In this document: positions 15,853-26,190 of the stretch, one piece after another
How the letters are laid out: each line of letters begins with the position of its first letter
Position numbering within the stretch: position 1 is the stretch's first letter
Assembly (NCBI RefSeq): GCF_001513975.1
Contig: NZ_KQ947988.1
Location: forward strand, 248,001-312,000
Length of the DNA: 64,000 nt
From: Streptomyces curacoi
Lineage (GTDB): Bacteria > Actinomycetota > Actinomycetes > Streptomycetales > Streptomycetaceae
Reading direction: 5' to 3'
Made by a program: the position numbers and the translations under genes
Notes under the pieces: model-generated
Database searches by the model: none
Told to the model about the DNA's origin: nothing
The model's input: the letters and a program-made list of their open reading frames with translations, nothing else

Positions 15853-15930
15853 ATGCGCCACCTATCAGCACGTCCCCGAATACCGAGCGGTTTCCTCCCC
15901 GCCAAGGAGGCCCCGTGCAGGGGGTGTTGA
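15853..15930 (+). CDS. 25-residue leader ORF overlapping the AEC transporter start
   Basis: The ATG has one of the best ribosome sites in the window (AGGAGGG, 8 nt spacing). The product is MRHLSARPRIPSG followed by a short tail ending PCRGC. Its stop lies 13 bp inside the transporter gene, so ribosomes ending here could restart at the GTG at 15915. This looks like a leader peptide for translational coupling or attenuation. It has Arg, Pro and Cys codons but no run of one amino acid, so a specific sensed amino acid cannot be named. There is no family support, and it may be fortuitous. Confidence 0.45.
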   Translation: MRHLSARPRIPSGFLPAKEAPCRGC

Positions 15931-16835
15931 CCGGGTTCGCGGTGATCGCCGTCGTCATCGGGGTGGGCTATGTGATCGGGCGGCGCGGCTACCTCGGCGT
16001 CCACGGCCGCGACGTCCTCACCAAGCTGGCCTTCCACGTGGCCTCCCCGGCGCTGCTCTTCACCACCCTCGCGCAGACCGACCTCTCGGTGATCTTCTCC
16101 AGCCGCCTCCTGGTCACGGCACTGAGCACGGCCGCCGCGGCCGGCGTCTTCGTCGCGGTCGGGGCCGTGCGGCGCTGGGGCGTGGGCCGTACGACGATCG
16201 GCGCGCTGTGCTCCAGCTACGTCAACTCCGGCAACCTCGGCATCCCGATCGCGGTGTACGTGCTGGGCGACGCCTCGCTGGTGGCTCCGGTACTGCTGTT
16301 CCAGCTCGTCGGCGTCACCCCGATCGCGTTGACGATCCTCGATCTGTCCGGTGAGGGCGAGAAGGGCCCGCTGTGGCGGCGGCTGCTCACCCCGCTGCGC
16401 AACCCGATCGCGGTCGGCTCACTGGCGGGCGTGGCGGTGTCGGCGGCGGGGGTGGAGGTCCCGGCCCCTGTCCTCGACCCGCTGACGCTGATCGGCGGCA
16501 TGTCGGTCCCGGCGGTCCTGCTGGCGTTCGGCATCTCCCTGTGCGGCAGCACGATGCCGGGCAGAGGCCCCGACCGTCAGCCGGTGCTGCTCTCGGTCGC
16601 CCTGAAGTCGCTGGGCCAGCCGGCGGCGGCGTGGGCGCTGGCGGCCGGCGTGTTCGGGCTGCGGGGCGCTGAGCTGCTGGACGTGGTGGTGACGTCGGCA
16701 CTGCCTGCCGCACAGAACCTCTTCACGTACGCGTCGAGTTACGGGGTGGGTGAGCGGCTGGCGCGGGACTCGATCCTGCTGTCCACGGTGTTGTCCGTGC
16801 CGGTCCTGGTCGTGGTGGCGACGTTACTGGGCTGA
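15915..16835 (+). CDS. AEC-family auxin-efflux-type permease
   Basis: A 306-residue membrane protein of the AEC family with about ten helices in two halves. VLTGFAVIAVVIGVGYVIG opens the first helix (19 residues). The central motif YVNSGNLGIPIAVYVLG matches the NxGNxG(I/L)P signature, and the second half has SLGQPAAAW and LPAAQNLFTYAS. AEC members export or import carboxylates and amino acids; the substrate here is unknown. The GTG at 15915 follows AAGGAGG with 4 nt spacing. It lies downstream of a leader ORF that overlaps its start, suggesting translational control. Confidence 0.88.
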   Translation: MQGVLTGFAVIAVVIGVGYVIGRRGYLGVHGRDVLTKLAFHVASPALLFTTLAQTDLSVIFSSRLLVTALSTAAAAGVFVAVGAVRRWGVGRTTIGALCSSYVNSGNLGIPIAVYVLGDASLVAPVLLFQLVGVTPIALTILDLSGEGEKGPLWRRLLTPLRNPIAVGSLAGVAVSAAGVEVPAPVLDPLTLIGGMSVPAVLLAFGISLCGSTMPGRGPDRQPVLLSVALKSLGQPAAAWALAAGVFGLRGAELLDVVVTSALPAAQNLFTYASSYGVGERLARDSILLSTVLSVPVLVVVATLLG

Positions 16836-16838
16836 CGG

Positions 16839-17423
16839 TCAGTCGACCGGGAATTCCCCGGTGTCGATCGTCACGTCGAAAGGCTCCGGCAGCCTGATGG
16901 GGTCACCGAACTTCACGGCGCTCAGGACGCGGTAGACATCGCCCTTCGGCTCCCCGAAGAGCGTCGCGGTGGGCCCGCCGGGGGCCCAGCGGTCGATCAG
17001 CAGGTAGAGCGGAATCCCGGCGGTCGCGTAGGCGGCGGGCTTGCTGACCCGGTCATGGTGGGCGTTGGACCTGGAGGTCACCTCGACGACGAGTTCGGCG
17101 AGGACTGCCGGGATGTGGGAGTCCGCCTCCGCGCATTCCCGCACGGGAGCCACGAGCAGGTCCGGGATGAGCATGCCCAGACGTGACGGCACGGCGATCG
17201 CCAGCGTCTGGAAGATCTCCCAGTCCTCGGGGATCACGGAGTAGAGGCGACGCTGAATACGGGCCGCGATCACGTTGTGGCGGGATGCGGGAGCAGGTGA
17301 CACGGTGATGATCCCCTCGATGATCTCCACCTTGCTGCCCTCGGGCCAGTCCATCTCCTCCCAGAACCGGACGAGGTCGTCCCAGTTCTGGTCGGGGTCC
17401 TGGCTCACGGTGAGTGCGCTCAT
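16839..17423 (-). CDS. Uma2-family putative restriction-endonuclease-like protein
   Basis: A 194-residue protein of the Uma2 (DUF820) family with a PD-(D/E)XK nuclease core. VEIIEGIITVSPAP opens the fold, MLIPDLLVAP supplies the Asp, LVVEVTS the Glu, and KPAAYATAGIPLYLLID the Lys helix and final strand. Dozens of such genes occur per Streptomyces genome, mostly with no known role. It ends 3 bp from the convergent AEC gene. The frame is complete and uninterrupted. Confidence 0.9.
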   Translation of the reverse strand: MSALTVSQDPDQNWDDLVRFWEEMDWPEGSKVEIIEGIITVSPAPASRHNVIAARIQRRLYSVIPEDWEIFQTLAIAVPSRLGMLIPDLLVAPVRECAEADSHIPAVLAELVVEVTSRSNAHHDRVSKPAAYATAGIPLYLLIDRWAPGGPTATLFGEPKGDVYRVLSAVKFGDPIRLPEPFDVTIDTGEFPVD

Positions 17424-17463
17424 GGCGGTCTCCTATCGGTGCGTCACCGATCCCAGCATGCCG

Positions 17464-17495
17464 AACGGGACCGGTGGGGGTCCACCGATCCCGTT
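17464..17495 (-). terminator. Terminator of the nucleoside operon
   Basis: A 14-bp stem with one mismatch (AACGGGACCGGTGG against CCACCGATCCCGTT) 48 bp downstream of the deoA stop, between deoA and the Uma2 gene start. Confidence 0.7.
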
Positions 17496-17543
17496 CACCC
17501 GAAAGAGCCTGGACATCCGCGGCCTCCGGCCGCGCATGCCTGG

Positions 17544-18827
17544 TCAGGCGATGCGTTCCAGCACCACCGGCGACGCGGTGAAGTCCGTCCCCGCCGCCGC
17601 GATGTCGTACGAACCCTCGACCGCCTGGAGGGCGTACTCGAAGCGCTCGGGGGTGTCCGTGTGCAGGGTCAGCAGCGGCTGGCCCTCGGTCACCGTGTCG
17701 CCCGGCTTGGCGTGCATCTCGATGCCCGCGCCCGCCTGCACCGGGTCCTCCTTGCGGGCGCGCCCCGCGCCCAGGCGCCAGGCGGCGACGCCGATGTCGT
17801 AGGCGTCGAGGCGGGTCAGGACGCCGGAGGAGGGCGCCTTGATCACGTGCTGTTCACGGGCCACCGGCAGCTCCGCGTCCGGGTCGCCGCCCTGGGCCGC
17901 GATCATGCGCCGCCAGACGTCCATCGCCGAGCCGTCGGCCAGGGCCTTGGCAGGGTCGGCGTCACGGACACCCGCCGCTTCCAGCATCTCCCGGGCCAGG
18001 GCGATCGTCAGTTCCACGACGTCCGCCGGGCCGCCGCCCGCCAGTACCTCCACCGACTCGCGGACCTCAAGGGCGTTGCCCGCCGTCAGGCCCAGTGGGG
18101 TGGACATGTCCGTCAGGAGCGCGACCGTCTTGACGCCGTGGTCGGTGCCCAGGCCGACCATGGTGGAAGCCAGTTCGCGGGCGTCCTCGATGGTCTTCAT
18201 GAAGGCGCCGGTGCCGACCTTCACGTCCAGGACGAGCGAGCCGGTGCCCTCGGCGATCTTCTTCGACATGATCGACGAGGCGATCAGCGGGATGGCCTCG
18301 ACCGTGCCGGTGACGTCACGCAGGGCGTACAGCTTCTTGTCCGCGGGAGCCAGGCCGTCGCCCGCCGCGCAGATCACCGCGCCCGTGGTGTCCAGGACGT
18401 GCAGCATCTCCTCATTCGAGAGGAGGGCGCGCCAGCCCGGGATGGACTCCAGCTTGTCCAGCGTGCCGCCCGTGTGGCCGAGGCCCCGGCCCGACAGCTG
18501 GGGCACGGCGGCACCGCAGGCCGCCACCAGCGGCGCCAGCGGGAGGGTGATCTTGTCGCCGACGCCGCCCGTGGAGTGCTTGTCGGCCGTCGGGCGGGAC
18601 AGGGACGAGAAGTCCATGCGCTCGCCGGAGGCGATCATCGCGGCCGTCCAGCGGGCGATCTCGCGGCGGTTCATGCCGTTGAGCAGGATCGCCATGGCGA
18701 GCGCGGACATCTGCTCGTCGGCGACCTCTCCGCGGGTGTACGCGTCGATGACCCAGTCGATCTGCTCGTCGCTGAGCTCACCGCGGTCCCGCTTGGTGCG
18801 GATGACGGAGATGGCGTCCATGGCCAT
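17544..18827 (-). CDS. deoA: Thymidine phosphorylase
   Basis: A 427-residue member of the thymidine/pyrimidine-nucleoside phosphorylase family, which splits (deoxy)thymidine or uridine with phosphate into base and pentose-1-phosphate. The signature region SGRGLGHTGGTLDKLESI (residue 113 onward) is intact. KHSTGGVGDK for phosphate binding precedes it, and the C-terminal lid domain has AGAGIEMHAKPGD. It is the last gene of the nucleoside import operon, so imported nucleosides are directly broken down. ATG 18827 follows GGAAGG; a second in-frame ATG lies two codons on. Confidence 0.95.
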   Translation of the reverse strand: MAMDAISVIRTKRDRGELSDEQIDWVIDAYTRGEVADEQMSALAMAILLNGMNRREIARWTAAMIASGERMDFSSLSRPTADKHSTGGVGDKITLPLAPLVAACGAAVPQLSGRGLGHTGGTLDKLESIPGWRALLSNEEMLHVLDTTGAVICAAGDGLAPADKKLYALRDVTGTVEAIPLIASSIMSKKIAEGTGSLVLDVKVGTGAFMKTIEDARELASTMVGLGTDHGVKTVALLTDMSTPLGLTAGNALEVRESVEVLAGGGPADVVELTIALAREMLEAAGVRDADPAKALADGSAMDVWRRMIAAQGGDPDAELPVAREQHVIKAPSSGVLTRLDAYDIGVAAWRLGAGRARKEDPVQAGAGIEMHAKPGDTVTEGQPLLTLHTDTPERFEYALQAVEGSYDIAAAGTDFTASPVVLERIA

Positions 18828-18858
18828 GGGTTTCCTTCCGAGGGTTCCAGAAGTGATA

Positions 18859-18887
18859 CGGCCCCCCTGAGGTGGTCAGAGGGGCCG
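18859..18887 (-). terminator. Hairpin between cdd and deoA
   Basis: An imperfect 11-12 bp stem (CGGCCCC...TGA against TCA...GGGGCCG) in the 67-bp gap between cdd and deoA. It is short and inside an operon, so it may attenuate deoA or protect the upstream transcript. Confidence 0.5.
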
Positions 18888-18894
18888 CACGGAG

Positions 18895-19302
18895 TTACTT
18901 GCTGAGATGGTCCGGCCCGAAGGCCTGGGGCAGCATCTCCGACAGCGGCAGGATCCCCGCCGGGGTCTCCAGCAGCAGGTCCGGGCCGCCGAACTCGTAC
19001 AGCAGCTGACGGCAGCGGCCGCACGGGACGAGGGGGTCGCCGTTGCCGTCGACGCAGGTGAAGTGCGTCAGCCGGCCGCCCCCCGTGTTCTGCAGCTCCG
19101 AGACCAGTCCGCACTCGGCGCACAGGCCGAGGCCGTAGGACGCGTTCTCGACGTTGCAGCCGGTCACCGTACGGCCGTCGTCGACCAGGGCCGCGACGCC
19201 GACCGGATAGCCGGAGTACGGGGCGTAGGCGCGGGACATGGCGTCCCGGGCCGCCGCGCGCAGCCTGTCCCAGTCGACGTCGTGGGAGGCGGCCGAGGTC
19301 AC
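18895..19302 (-). CDS. cdd: Cytidine deaminase
   Basis: A 135-residue homotetrameric-type cytidine deaminase, converting (deoxy)cytidine to (deoxy)uridine. The zinc ligands are visible in GLCAECGL (Cys plus catalytic Glu) and PCGRCRQ. The N-terminal strand YAPYSGYPVGVAAL and GCNVENASYGLGL are the substrate-binding segments. The GTG start overlaps the stop of the permease gene by 4 bp (GTGA), so the two are coupled. With deoA it forms the catabolic end of the import operon. Confidence 0.95.
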   Translation of the reverse strand: MTSAASHDVDWDRLRAAARDAMSRAYAPYSGYPVGVAALVDDGRTVTGCNVENASYGLGLCAECGLVSELQNTGGGRLTHFTCVDGNGDPLVPCGRCRQLLYEFGGPDLLLETPAGILPLSEMLPQAFGPDHLSK

Positions 19303-20576
19303 TTGCCCTGGCCCTTCCGGTACGGCAGGCCGTCCGCCTTCGGCATCCTGAGGCGCTGCGCGGACAGCACGAGGACGACGAGGGTGATGACGTACGGCGT
19401 GGCGGAGACGACCTGGTTGGGAACCTCGTTGGTGGTGGCGTACCAGGCGAACACCAGGGCGCCGACGACTGCGGTGATCACCGCCGTGACGTACTTCTTG
19501 CTGATCACCAGCCAGATGGCGCCGATGATCAGCAGCAGCGCGCCGAGCAGCAGCAGGGCGTGGACGTTCTCCGAGCCGCCGCGCAGGTTGAGGCTGTCGG
19601 TGTAGCCGAACAGGCCGGCACCGAGGGCGAGACCGCCCGGCATCCAGTTACCGAAGATCATCGCGGCGAGGCCGATGAAGCCGCGGCCGCTGACCTGGCC
19701 CTCCAGGTAGAAGGGGTTGGCCACGATGGACAGGAAGACGCCGCCGAGGCCGGCCAGACCGCCGGAGATGACCACGGCGATGTACTTGTACTTGTAGACG
19801 TTCACACCGAGGGACTCGGCCGCGACCGGGTTCTCGCCGCAGGAACGCAGCCGCAGACCGAACGCGGTGCGCCACAGGATCCACCAGGTGGCGGGGATCA
19901 GGGCCACGGCGATCAGGGTCAGCCAGGAGACGTTGGTGACCAGGCCGCCGAGCAGGCCGGCGATGTCGGAGATGAAGAACCAGCCGTGGTTGTTGAGGTC
20001 CCGCAGCCCGTCGGACAGGCCCGGCACGGTGAAGTTGCCGAGGGAGTCGACCGCCGGGGACTGCTTGGCGGAGCCGCCCTGGTGGCCCTCGAAGGCGAGG
20101 GGCGCGAGGTAGCGGGTGGCGCCGAGGGCGAGGATGTTGATCGCCACACCGGAGACGATGTGGTTGACGTTGAAGGTGACGGTGACGAAGGCGTGCAGCA
20201 AGCCGCCGAGGCAGCCGCCGATGATGCCGACCAGGACACCGGTCCACGGGCCCCACTGGAAGCCGGCCCAGGCGCCGAACCAGGTGCCGAGGATCATCAT
20301 GCCCTCAAGGCCGATGTTGACGACGCCCGCGCGTTCGGCCCACAGACCGCCGAGGCCGGCGAGGCCGATCGGCACGGCGAGCTGGAGGGCGGTGGACATC
20401 TGGCTGACGTTGGTGATGCCGTCGGCGCCGGTGATGATGCGGACGATCGAGGTCAGCGCCAGGGCTCCGGCGATGACCAGCAGCAGGACGGGCAGCGACA
20501 GGCGGCGGCCGGTCGGCGCCGCGGGCTGCAGCGTGGGCTGGTTGACGTCGACCGCTGAGGTCTGCGGGGTGGTCAT
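19299..20576 (-). CDS. Nucleoside ABC transporter permease (second)
   Basis: A 425-residue branched-chain-amino-acid-type permease (BPD_transp_2 fold) like the NupQ/YufQ component of nucleoside transporters. The core begins LAVPIGLAGLGGLWAERAGV, continues with NIGLEGMMILGTW, and carries the transporter motif LRLRSCGENPVAAESLGV. A 30-residue cytoplasmic N-terminus and a terminal pair of extra helices (KYVTAVITAVVGALVF) lengthen it beyond the usual 300-320 residues. The ATG overlaps the previous permease stop (ATGA). Confidence 0.93.
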   Translation of the reverse strand: MTTPQTSAVDVNQPTLQPAAPTGRRLSLPVLLLVIAGALALTSIVRIITGADGITNVSQMSTALQLAVPIGLAGLGGLWAERAGVVNIGLEGMMILGTWFGAWAGFQWGPWTGVLVGIIGGCLGGLLHAFVTVTFNVNHIVSGVAINILALGATRYLAPLAFEGHQGGSAKQSPAVDSLGNFTVPGLSDGLRDLNNHGWFFISDIAGLLGGLVTNVSWLTLIAVALIPATWWILWRTAFGLRLRSCGENPVAAESLGVNVYKYKYIAVVISGGLAGLGGVFLSIVANPFYLEGQVSGRGFIGLAAMIFGNWMPGGLALGAGLFGYTDSLNLRGGSENVHALLLLGALLLIIGAIWLVISKKYVTAVITAVVGALVFAWYATTNEVPNQVVSATPYVITLVVLVLSAQRLRMPKADGLPYRKGQGK

Positions 20577-21696
20577 CGGCCGGCCACCTCCTTCGTGGTG
20601 TTGTTGTCGGCGCCGAGGACGTGACCGGCGGCCAGTTCGGCGCCCACGCGGCGCTGCTGGCGGCGCAGGCCCCACTCGCGGACGGCCTCGTAGGAGACGA
20701 CGACCGAGAGCACGATGAGGCCCTGCATGATGACCGCGATCTCCTTGTCGTAGTCGTGGAAGTCCAGCTCGGGCGAGGCCTTGTCGAGCCAGGCCCACAG
20801 CAGGGCGGCGAAGGCGATGCCGACGGGGCTGTTGCGGCCGAGCAGGGCGATGCCGATGCCGAGGAAGCCGATGCCGGTGGGGAAGTTCAGGCTGTAGGTG
20901 TGGGTGTCGCCGAGCAGGATCGGCAGGCCGGCGAGGCCCGCGATACCTCCGGAGATCAGCATGGCGGTGAGCACCATGCGCTTGGGGTCGACACCGCTGG
21001 CCGCGGCGGCGCTCTCCGAGGCGCCGGAGGCGCGCAGGTCGAAGCCGAAGCGGGTGCGGTTGAGGACGACCCAGTAGCCGATGCCGAGCAGGACGGCGAG
21101 GAAGACCAGGCCGTAGATCTCACCGGCGTCGCCCATGTCGATGCCGGGCACCCAGCCGGACTCGTGCATCTCGCCGGTGGTGTTGTTGTTGCCGACCTTG
21201 ACGCCGAAGACGCTCGGCAGCCACAGGTAGGCGATCACCGAGGTGGCGATGGCGTTGAGCATGATCGTCGCGACGACCTCGCTGACGCCGCGGGTGACCT
21301 TGAGGACACCGGCGATGCCGGACCAGAAGGCGCCGGTGCAGACCGCGGTGAGGAGCAGCAGCGGGATCTGGAGGGCGGCCGGCAGGTTCGCGTGGGCGCC
21401 GACGATGGCGGCCATCATGGCGGCGAGCTGGTACTGGCCGTCGACACCGATGTTGAACAGGTTCATCCGGAAGCCGATGGCCACCGCGAGGGCCGCGATG
21501 TAGTACATCGAGGCCTGGTTGATGATCAGCACCTGGATGTCGGAGAACGAGGCCTGCTCGAACATCAGGGTGTACGGCTCGACCGGGCTCTTGCCCGAGG
21601 CGATCAGCACGATCGCGCTGAGCACGAAGGCCACGGCGAGCGCGATGACCGGGCCGGCCACCGCGAGGAGCACACGCTCCTTGTCGAACTTCTTCA

Positions 21697-21697
<1 letters not shown>
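20573..21697 (-). CDS. Nucleoside ABC transporter permease (first)
   Basis: A 374-residue permease like NupP/YufP. It has a basic N-terminus, then helix AVAGPVIALAVAFVLSAIV. NIGVDGQYQLAAMMA is the conserved membrane entry, RGVSEVVATIMLNAIA follows, and the coupling motif is LRASGASESAAAASGV. The C-terminus is hydrophilic. The ATG shares one base with the stop of the ATPase gene (TGATG), so the four transporter components are translated as a unit. Together with the BMP lipoproteins it should import purine and pyrimidine nucleosides. Confidence 0.93.
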
Positions 21698-23271
<1,574 letters not shown>

Positions 23272-23347
23272 CTGACCGTTGACCGCCGCGCCGGCCGGAG
23301 GGCTGCTGGACGCGTTGATGGCGCACTCTCCTGGGGACGGGGGTCGT

Positions 23348-23359
23348 CTACGCGCGTAG
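23348..23359. promoter_or_regulatory. Palindromic operator before the nucleoside ABC operon
   Basis: CTACGCGCGTAG, identical to the copy before add. It lies 77 bp upstream of the GTG (29 bp upstream of the possible ATC start) of the ATPase gene, so the operon ABC ATPase-permease-permease-cdd-deoA should respond to the same regulator. Confidence 0.75.
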
Positions 23360-23399
23360 CGCCCCTATGGCCTGAAAGGGGGCCGACGCACCGCGACAA

Positions 23400-23445
23400 C
23401 GGGGTACGGGGAACGCCTCCCGAGGGAGAGCCTCCCCGTACCCCG
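23400..23445 (-). terminator. Terminator of the first BMP gene
   Basis: A perfect 13-bp inverted repeat (CGGGGTACGGGGA and complement) with a 20-nt loop, 50 bp after the BMP stop and 41 bp before the operator of the ABC operon. It separates high-level binding-protein transcripts from the transporter operon. Confidence 0.8.
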
Positions 23446-23494
23446 TCGAGCGGACGTAACCCCTCGGTTACCGCTGCTCAGGGTGTTGCTTAAG

Positions 23495-24544
23495 TCAGCT
23501 GGTCTTGACCTTGATCTCGCCCTTGACGATCTTCTCCTTGGCCGTCTTGATGGCTTCCTGGACCTCGGTGTCGTCCGCGAACTTCGGGTTGGAGTTCGAC
23601 AGGCTCACCTGGCCGGTCTTCAGATCGCCCCGAACGATACCGGTCTCGGGCTTGCCCTCCTCGACCGACTTCGCCAGGTTGTAGACCGCCTTGGCGACGT
23701 CCTTCATCGCCGAGGTCAGGATGGAGTCCTTGTACTTGGCGAGGGCTGCCTGGTTGTACTGGTCGGAGTCGACACCGATGGCCCACACCTTGTTGGCGGC
23801 GGCGGCCTCGATGACACCCTGGCCGGACAGACCGGCGGCCGCGTAGACGACGTCGGCCTTCTTCTCGATCTGACCCTCGGCGGCCGACTTGCCCTTGTCC
23901 GGGCTGGAGAAGCCACCCTCCTCCGCGGTCTGCGTGAGGTACTGGGAGAGGACCTTGACCTTCGGGTTGGTGTCCTTGACGCCCTGCTCGAAGCCGGCCT
24001 GGAACTTGTGGATCAGCGGGATGTCCACGCCGCCCACGAAGCCGACAGTGTTCGTCTTGGTCGTCTTGGCTGCGGCGACACCAGCCAGGTACGAGGCCTC
24101 CTCCTCGGAGAAGACCAGGTCGGCCACGTTCTTCGCCTCGACCGTGGAGTCGTCCACGATGCCGAAGGTCGTCTTCGGGAACTTCTCCGCGGCACCCTTC
24201 ACCGCGGCGGCGTACGCGTAGCCGACACCGATGACCGGGTTGTAGCCCTGCTTGGCCAGCGACACCAGTCGCTGCTCCTTGTCGGCGTCCGTCTCACCCT
24301 CGGTGGGCTCGACGTCGTCGGTCTGGTAGCCGAACTCCTTCTTCGCCTTCTCCAGACCCGCGAACGCGGCGTCGTTGAAGGACTGGTCGCCCTTGCCGCC
24401 GACGTCGTACGCGATGGCGAGGCCCTTGTCACCCTTCGAGTCCGACGACGAGGCGGAGGTCGAGGTGCCGCCACAGGCGGAGAGCGCGAGGGCCAGAGAG
24501 GCGGTCGCTGCGCCTGCGACCGTGATCCGGGAAATCCGGCGCAT
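23495..24544 (-). CDS. BMP-family nucleoside-binding lipoprotein 1
   Basis: A 349-residue extracellular binding lipoprotein. A signal peptide (RITVAGAATASLALALSAC) ends at a lipobox cysteine near residue 21, followed by a Ser/Thr-rich linker. The BMP domain has KGLAIAYDVGGKGDQSF, then NPVIGVGYAYAAAV, GFVGGVDIPLIHKF and AIGVDSDQY, the last being the nucleoside-binding region. It captures nucleosides for the ABC transporter. The ATG at 24544 follows AGGAG. It is a close paralogue of the gene 270 bp upstream; a 104-bp internal block is identical in both. Confidence 0.93.
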   Translation of the reverse strand: MRRISRITVAGAATASLALALSACGGTSTSASSSDSKGDKGLAIAYDVGGKGDQSFNDAAFAGLEKAKKEFGYQTDDVEPTEGETDADKEQRLVSLAKQGYNPVIGVGYAYAAAVKGAAEKFPKTTFGIVDDSTVEAKNVADLVFSEEEASYLAGVAAAKTTKTNTVGFVGGVDIPLIHKFQAGFEQGVKDTNPKVKVLSQYLTQTAEEGGFSSPDKGKSAAEGQIEKKADVVYAAAGLSGQGVIEAAAANKVWAIGVDSDQYNQAALAKYKDSILTSAMKDVAKAVYNLAKSVEEGKPETGIVRGDLKTGQVSLSNSNPKFADDTEVQEAIKTAKEKIVKGEIKVKTS

Positions 24545-24621
24545 GTGTAGGTGCTCCTGTCGTACAAGCGCCGGACGGTACCGCTCTTCATGCAGCATCG
24601 GCGCTGGCTTTCGCCGCAGAG

Positions 24622-24633
24622 TAACGCGCGTAG
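24622..24633. promoter_or_regulatory. Operator-like half-variant before BMP gene 1
   Basis: TAACGCGCGTAG matches the CTACGCGCGTAG palindrome at 10 of 12 positions with an intact right half, 78 bp upstream of the start. The same variant occurs before BMP gene 2. Confidence 0.65.
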
Positions 24634-24762
24634 ACCTGCCGGGAAACCCCTTCTGTCCACCTTGTTATCCGGCCGTGGCCAAGACCACGCTGGGCCTTGA
24701 CCAAGGGCTTGCCGAGAGCAAAGGGAGGGTGGCGGTGGGTGATGCGCGCGCCGGGAACGACG

Positions 24763-24798
24763 AAGCGGGCGAGCACCCTCGGGTGCTCGCCCGCTTCA
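24763..24798 (-). terminator. Terminator of the second BMP gene
   Basis: A perfect 17-bp stem (GAAGCGGGCGAGCACCC and complement) with a 2-nt loop starts 18 bp after the stop codon. It is one of the strongest hairpins in the window. Confidence 0.88.
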
Positions 24799-24815
24799 CA
24801 GGCGTACGCCCGTGA

Positions 24816-25871
24816 CTACTCCGTCTTGACCTTGATGGAGCCGTCGACGATGCCCGCCTTGGCCTTGTCCACGGCGGCCTTGAGGCCCGCGATCTTCGCG
24901 AACTCGGGGTTGGACTCGGACAGGCCCACGCCGTTGACCTTCAGGTCGAAGGTCTGGGTGCCGGTCAGCGGCTTGCCGTCGTGGACGGACTTGGCCAGCG
25001 CGTAGACCGCGCCGCCGACGTCCTTGAGGGCGGAGGTCAGGATGTAGTTCTTGTACGACGCCAGCGCGCCCTGCTTGTACTGGTCGGAGTCGACGCCGAT
25101 CGCCCAGACCTTGGCCTTCGCGGCGGCCTCGATGACGCCCTGGCCGGACAGACCGGCCGCCTGGTAGACGACGTCGGCCTTCTTCTCGATCTGGCCCTCG
25201 GCGGCGGCCTTGCCCTTGTCGGGGCTGGAGAAGCCGCCCTCCTCGGCGGTCTGGGTCAGGTACTGCGAGACGACCTTGACCTTGCCACCGCTGGTGTCCT
25301 GGACGCCCTGCTTGTAGCCGGCCTCGAACTTGTGGATCAGCGGGATGTCCACACCGCCCACGAAGCCGACGGTGTTCGTCTTGGTGGCCTTGGCGGCGGC
25401 GACGCCGGCGAGGTAGGAGGCCTGCTCCTCGGCGAAGACGAGGGAGGCGACGTTCTTGCCCTCGACCACGGAGTCGACGATGCCGAAGGTGGTGTCCGGG
25501 TACTTCTTGGCCACGGCCTCCATGGCGGGGCCATAGGCGAAGCCGACGCCGATCACCGGGTTGTAGCCCTGCCGGGCCAGCGAGGCCAGACGCTGCTCCT
25601 TGTCGGCGTCCGTCTCACCCTCGGTGGGCTCGACGTCGTCGGTCTGGTAGCCGAACTCCTTCTTCGCCTTCTCCAGACCCGCGAACGCGGCGTCATTGAA
25701 GGACTGGTCGCCCTTGCCGCCGATGTCGTAGGCGATGGCGAGGCCCTTGTCACCCTTGTCGCCGCCGCCGCTGCCACCGTTGTCACTGCTGGTACCACCG
25801 CACGCCGTGGCGGCGAGCGCGAGCGACGCGACCCCCACCGCGACACGGGTCAGTTTGGATATCCGACGCAT
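24816..25871 (-). CDS. BMP-family nucleoside-binding lipoprotein 2
   Basis: A 351-residue paralogue of the downstream BMP lipoprotein. The signal peptide (LTRVAVGVASLALAATAC) gives a lipobox cysteine near residue 22, and the linker is a Gly/Ser stretch. The binding domain has the same landmarks (KGLAIAYDIGGKGDQSF, GFVGGVDIPLIHKFEAG, AIGVDSDQYKQGA). The two proteins differ mainly in linker and surface loops, which may broaden substrate range. It is monocistronic, with its own operator and a strong terminator. ATG 25871 was chosen; an ATG 5 codons upstream is also possible. Confidence 0.93.
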   Translation of the reverse strand: MRRISKLTRVAVGVASLALAATACGGTSSDNGGSGGGDKGDKGLAIAYDIGGKGDQSFNDAAFAGLEKAKKEFGYQTDDVEPTEGETDADKEQRLASLARQGYNPVIGVGFAYGPAMEAVAKKYPDTTFGIVDSVVEGKNVASLVFAEEQASYLAGVAAAKATKTNTVGFVGGVDIPLIHKFEAGYKQGVQDTSGGKVKVVSQYLTQTAEEGGFSSPDKGKAAAEGQIEKKADVVYQAAGLSGQGVIEAAAKAKVWAIGVDSDQYKQGALASYKNYILTSALKDVGGAVYALAKSVHDGKPLTGTQTFDLKVNGVGLSESNPEFAKIAGLKAAVDKAKAGIVDGSIKVKTE

Positions 25872-25925
25872 CGTGAAGTTCCCCATTCTCCAAGCCCCGC
25901 AGTGGGTGCTGAGTTCGGCGCACAT

Positions 25926-25937
25926 TAACGCGCGTAG
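25926..25937. promoter_or_regulatory. Operator-like half-variant before BMP gene 2
   Basis: TAACGCGCGTAG, the same variant as at 24622, lies 55 bp upstream of the start. The remainder of the 319-bp gap up to the amidohydrolase (25938-26136) shows no gene or other recognisable element. Confidence 0.65.
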
Positions 25938-26136
25938 ACACTCCTGGGAACGGGGTTTCGCCCTGCCGTTATCCATTCGTGCCGATGGCCGGTTACGCCC
26001 TTGTGAACCACCGGATCGAAAGGCACACATGGGGCGACGGCACCCGTCGCGCGCCGCACACTCCATGGACCAGGGATGCGACCAGGGGTGCCTCCACCGT
26101 GATGACGCTCAGGACCGCCCGACATGGGCCCAGACT

Positions 26137-26168
26137 CCCTCCGCCGCGCCGTGGCCGCAAGCGGAGGG
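26137..26168 (-). terminator. Hairpin after the amidohydrolase gene
   Basis: CCCTCCGC and GCGGAGGG form an 8-bp stem around a 16-nt loop, 22 bp downstream of the amidohydrolase stop. Confidence 0.55.
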
Positions 26169-26190
26169 GAGGGCTCTGCGCCCAGTGGGG

